NCBI GenBank assembly: GCA_938004815.1 | Contig: CALKVR010001424.1 | Coordinates: 1-16,701, forward strand | Reading direction: 5' to 3' | From: an uncultured Polyangiaceae bacterium | GTDB lineage: Bacteria > Myxococcota_A > Polyangia > Polyangiales > Polyangiaceae | Length of the DNA stretch: 16,701 nucleotides | Shown here: in pieces, positions 15,454-16,701 of the stretch | Numbering within the stretch: the first letter of the stretch is position 1 | Layout of the letters: each line of letters opens with the position of its first letter | Made by a program: the position numbers and the translations under genes | Notes under the pieces: generated by a model | The model's database searches: none | What the model was told of the DNA's origin: nothing | Seen by the model: the letters and a program-made list of their open reading frames with translations, nothing else

Positions 15454-15984
15454 ATGGACGACCTGCGCGACCTCATCCGCACCATCCCCGACTTTCCCAA
15501 GCCGGGCATCCTGTTTCGCGACGTGACGACCCTGCTCGGCCACAAGACGGGTTTTCACAAGGCGATCTCGCTCCTCGTCGCGCGGTACCAGGCGTCGCGC
15601 GTCGACAAGGTCGCGGGCATCGAGGCGCGCGGCTTCATCCTGGGCGCAGCCATCGCGTTCGGGCTCGGCGTCGGCTTCGTTCCGTTGCGCAAGAAGGGCA
15701 AGCTCCCCGGCGAGTCGGTCGGCGCCGACTACGCGCTCGAGTACGGCACCGACCGCATCGAGATGCACGTGGGCGCGATCGAGCGGGGCGAGCGCGTGCT
15801 CCTCGTCGACGATCTCATCGCGACCGGCGGGACGGCCGAGGCGGCGCTCAAGCTGCTCGAGTCGGCCGGCGCGACCGTGGTCGAGACGTGCTTCTTGGTC
15901 GACCTGCCCGATCTCAAGGGCGCCGATCGGATCAAGAAGCTCGGCCACAACGTGTTCGCGTTGGTCGACTTCGAGGGGCACTGA
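15454..15984 (+). CDS. apt: Adenine phosphoribosyltransferase
   Basis: Apt converts adenine and PRPP to AMP in the cytoplasm. The 176-residue protein shows the family N-terminus IRTIPDFPKPGILFRDVT, the IEARGFILGAA segment, the LRKKGKLPGE flexible loop and the PRPP-binding VLLVDDLIATGGT at about residues 115-127. Length is standard. AAGGGG, overlapping the mtnP stop codon, lies six bases upstream of the ATG and is a good ribosome binding site. Its place between mtnP and mtnA makes sense: MtnP releases adenine, which Apt recovers, while MtnA takes the sugar phosphate. mtnA begins 6 nt after its stop. Confidence 0.96.
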   Translation: MDDLRDLIRTIPDFPKPGILFRDVTTLLGHKTGFHKAISLLVARYQASRVDKVAGIEARGFILGAAIAFGLGVGFVPLRKKGKLPGESVGADYALEYGTDRIEMHVGAIERGERVLLVDDLIATGGTAEAALKLLESAGATVVETCFLVDLPDLKGADRIKKLGHNVFALVDFEGH

Positions 15985-15990
15985 GCTCGC

Positions 15991-16701
15991 ATGAAGGTCG
16001 GCGGCGAGGCCTACCGGACGATCTGGCCGGGCGCCGATGGGGCGAGCGTCGAGGTGATCGACCAGACGGCGCTGCCGGACCGCTTCGAGACCCGCACCGT
16101 CCGCACCGCGAGCGAAATGGGGGAGGCCATTCGCACGATGGTGGTGAGGGGGGCGCCGCTCATCGGCGTCTCGGGGGCCTATGGCCTAGCGCTCGCGATG
16201 CGTGACGACGCGACCGATGCTGCGCTCGAGCGTGCCCACGCCGCTCTCCTCGAGACGAGGCCCACCGCGGTGAACTTGCGCTGGGCCCTCGATCGCGCCC
16301 GCGCGGCGCTCGCGCCGCTGCCGGCGGCGGCCCGCTTCGCGGCGAGCCTTCGCCTCGCCGGCGCGATCGCCGACGAGGACGTGGCCGCTTGCGCGCGCAT
16401 CGGTGAGCACGGCGCCGCGCTCTTGCGGGCCGAATGGGAGCGCCTCGGCCGGCCGGCGCCGCTCGAGGTGCTCACCCATTGCAACGCCGGTTGGCTCGCC
16501 ACCGTCGATTGGGGCACCGCGCTCGCCCCGATCTATCGGCTCTTCGACGAGGGCGTGCCCATTCACGTCTGGGTCGACGAGACGCGCCCGCGCAACCAAG
16601 GCCATTTGACGTACTGGGAGCTGAGCGAGCACGGCGTCCCGTGCACGTTCAGCGCCGACAACGCCGGGGGTCTGCTGATGCAGCGCGGCGCCGTCCACGC
16701 G
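15991..16701 (+). CDS. mtnA: Methylthioribose-1-phosphate isomerase, 3' end outside the window
   Basis: The gene runs open off the window end: 237 codons are visible out of about 345-360 expected. The product isomerises 5-methylthioribose-1-phosphate to methylthioribulose-1-phosphate, the second step of methionine salvage after MtnP. It has the family signatures IWPGADGASVEVIDQTALP near the start, MVVRGAPLIGVSGAYGLALA, PTAVNLRWALDRA, LTHCNAGWLAT with the catalytic Cys164, VWVDETRPRNQG and SADNAGGLLMQRGAVHA. The second catalytic residue, the Asp of the GADR motif, should lie just beyond the edge. The ATG at 15991 follows the apt stop by 6 nt, and GAGGGG at 15973-15978 inside apt is a possible, rather distant, ribosome binding site. 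Confidence 0.94.
   Translation, partial: MKVGGEAYRTIWPGADGASVEVIDQTALPDRFETRTVRTASEMGEAIRTMVVRGAPLIGVSGAYGLALAMRDDATDAALERAHAALLETRPTAVNLRWALDRARAALAPLPAAARFAASLRLAGAIADEDVAACARIGEHGAALLRAEWERLGRPAPLEVLTHCNAGWLATVDWGTALAPIYRLFDEGVPIHVWVDETRPRNQGHLTYWELSEHGVPCTFSADNAGGLLMQRGAVHA

Overview
The window is very GC-rich, densely coded bacterial chromosome with short intergenic gaps. Several things together suggest a myxobacterium-like Myxococcota genome: a Ser/Thr kinase with a large sensor-like C-terminus, a c-type cytochrome lipoprotein, very high third-position GC, and long antisense open frames. This assignment is inference; no rRNA or other phylogenetic marker is present.

Layout. (1) 2-787, + strand: the 3' part of a two-domain cupin protein whose start lies outside the window. 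(2) 765-2693, - strand: a membrane-anchored alpha/beta hydrolase followed by a zinc-type medium-chain dehydrogenase, probably one operon. (3) 2694-2949: a divergent intergenic region with a striking two-part hexamer microsatellite that lies inside a possible short leader ORF. (4) 2950-6426, + strand: an operon-like run of a divergent UppP/BacA-like membrane protein (apparently frameshifted), mannose-1-phosphate guanylyltransferase (manC), a single-pass membrane-anchored protein of unknown function, and an HTTM-domain polytopic membrane protein. The last three are joined by 4-nt start/stop overlaps. (5) 6356-14517, - strand: transcribed from high to low coordinates, a DEAD-box RNA helicase with a DbpA-like RNA-binding domain and a 21-bp-repeat-encoded basic tail, a c554-type multiheme lipoprotein, a Ser/Thr kinase with a beta-propeller-like C-terminus, a MATE-family transporter, and an NAD-dependent sugar epimerase/dehydratase. 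(6) 14583-16701, + strand: a methylthioadenosine salvage operon, mtnP-apt-mtnA, with mtnA cut by the window end.

How the genes work together. The clearest pathway is the last block. MtnP splits methylthioadenosine into adenine and methylthioribose-1-phosphate, Apt returns adenine to AMP, and MtnA isomerises the sugar phosphate towards methionine. Block 4 together with the MATE and epimerase genes has a cell-envelope or glycan flavour (GDP-mannose supply, a polyprenyl-phosphatase-like protein, a MOP-superfamily transporter, a nucleotide-sugar enzyme), but no glycosyltransferase is visible, so this is a hypothesis. The most unusual content is the frameshifted, motif-degenerate UppP-like gene with its repeat-containing leader, the coupled W-x-M-F/HTTM membrane pair, and the cytochrome lipoprotein with an odd C-x3-C-H site paired with a kinase carrying HRDLT. 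No RNA genes, insertion sequences, CRISPR arrays, attachment sites or convincing terminators were seen.
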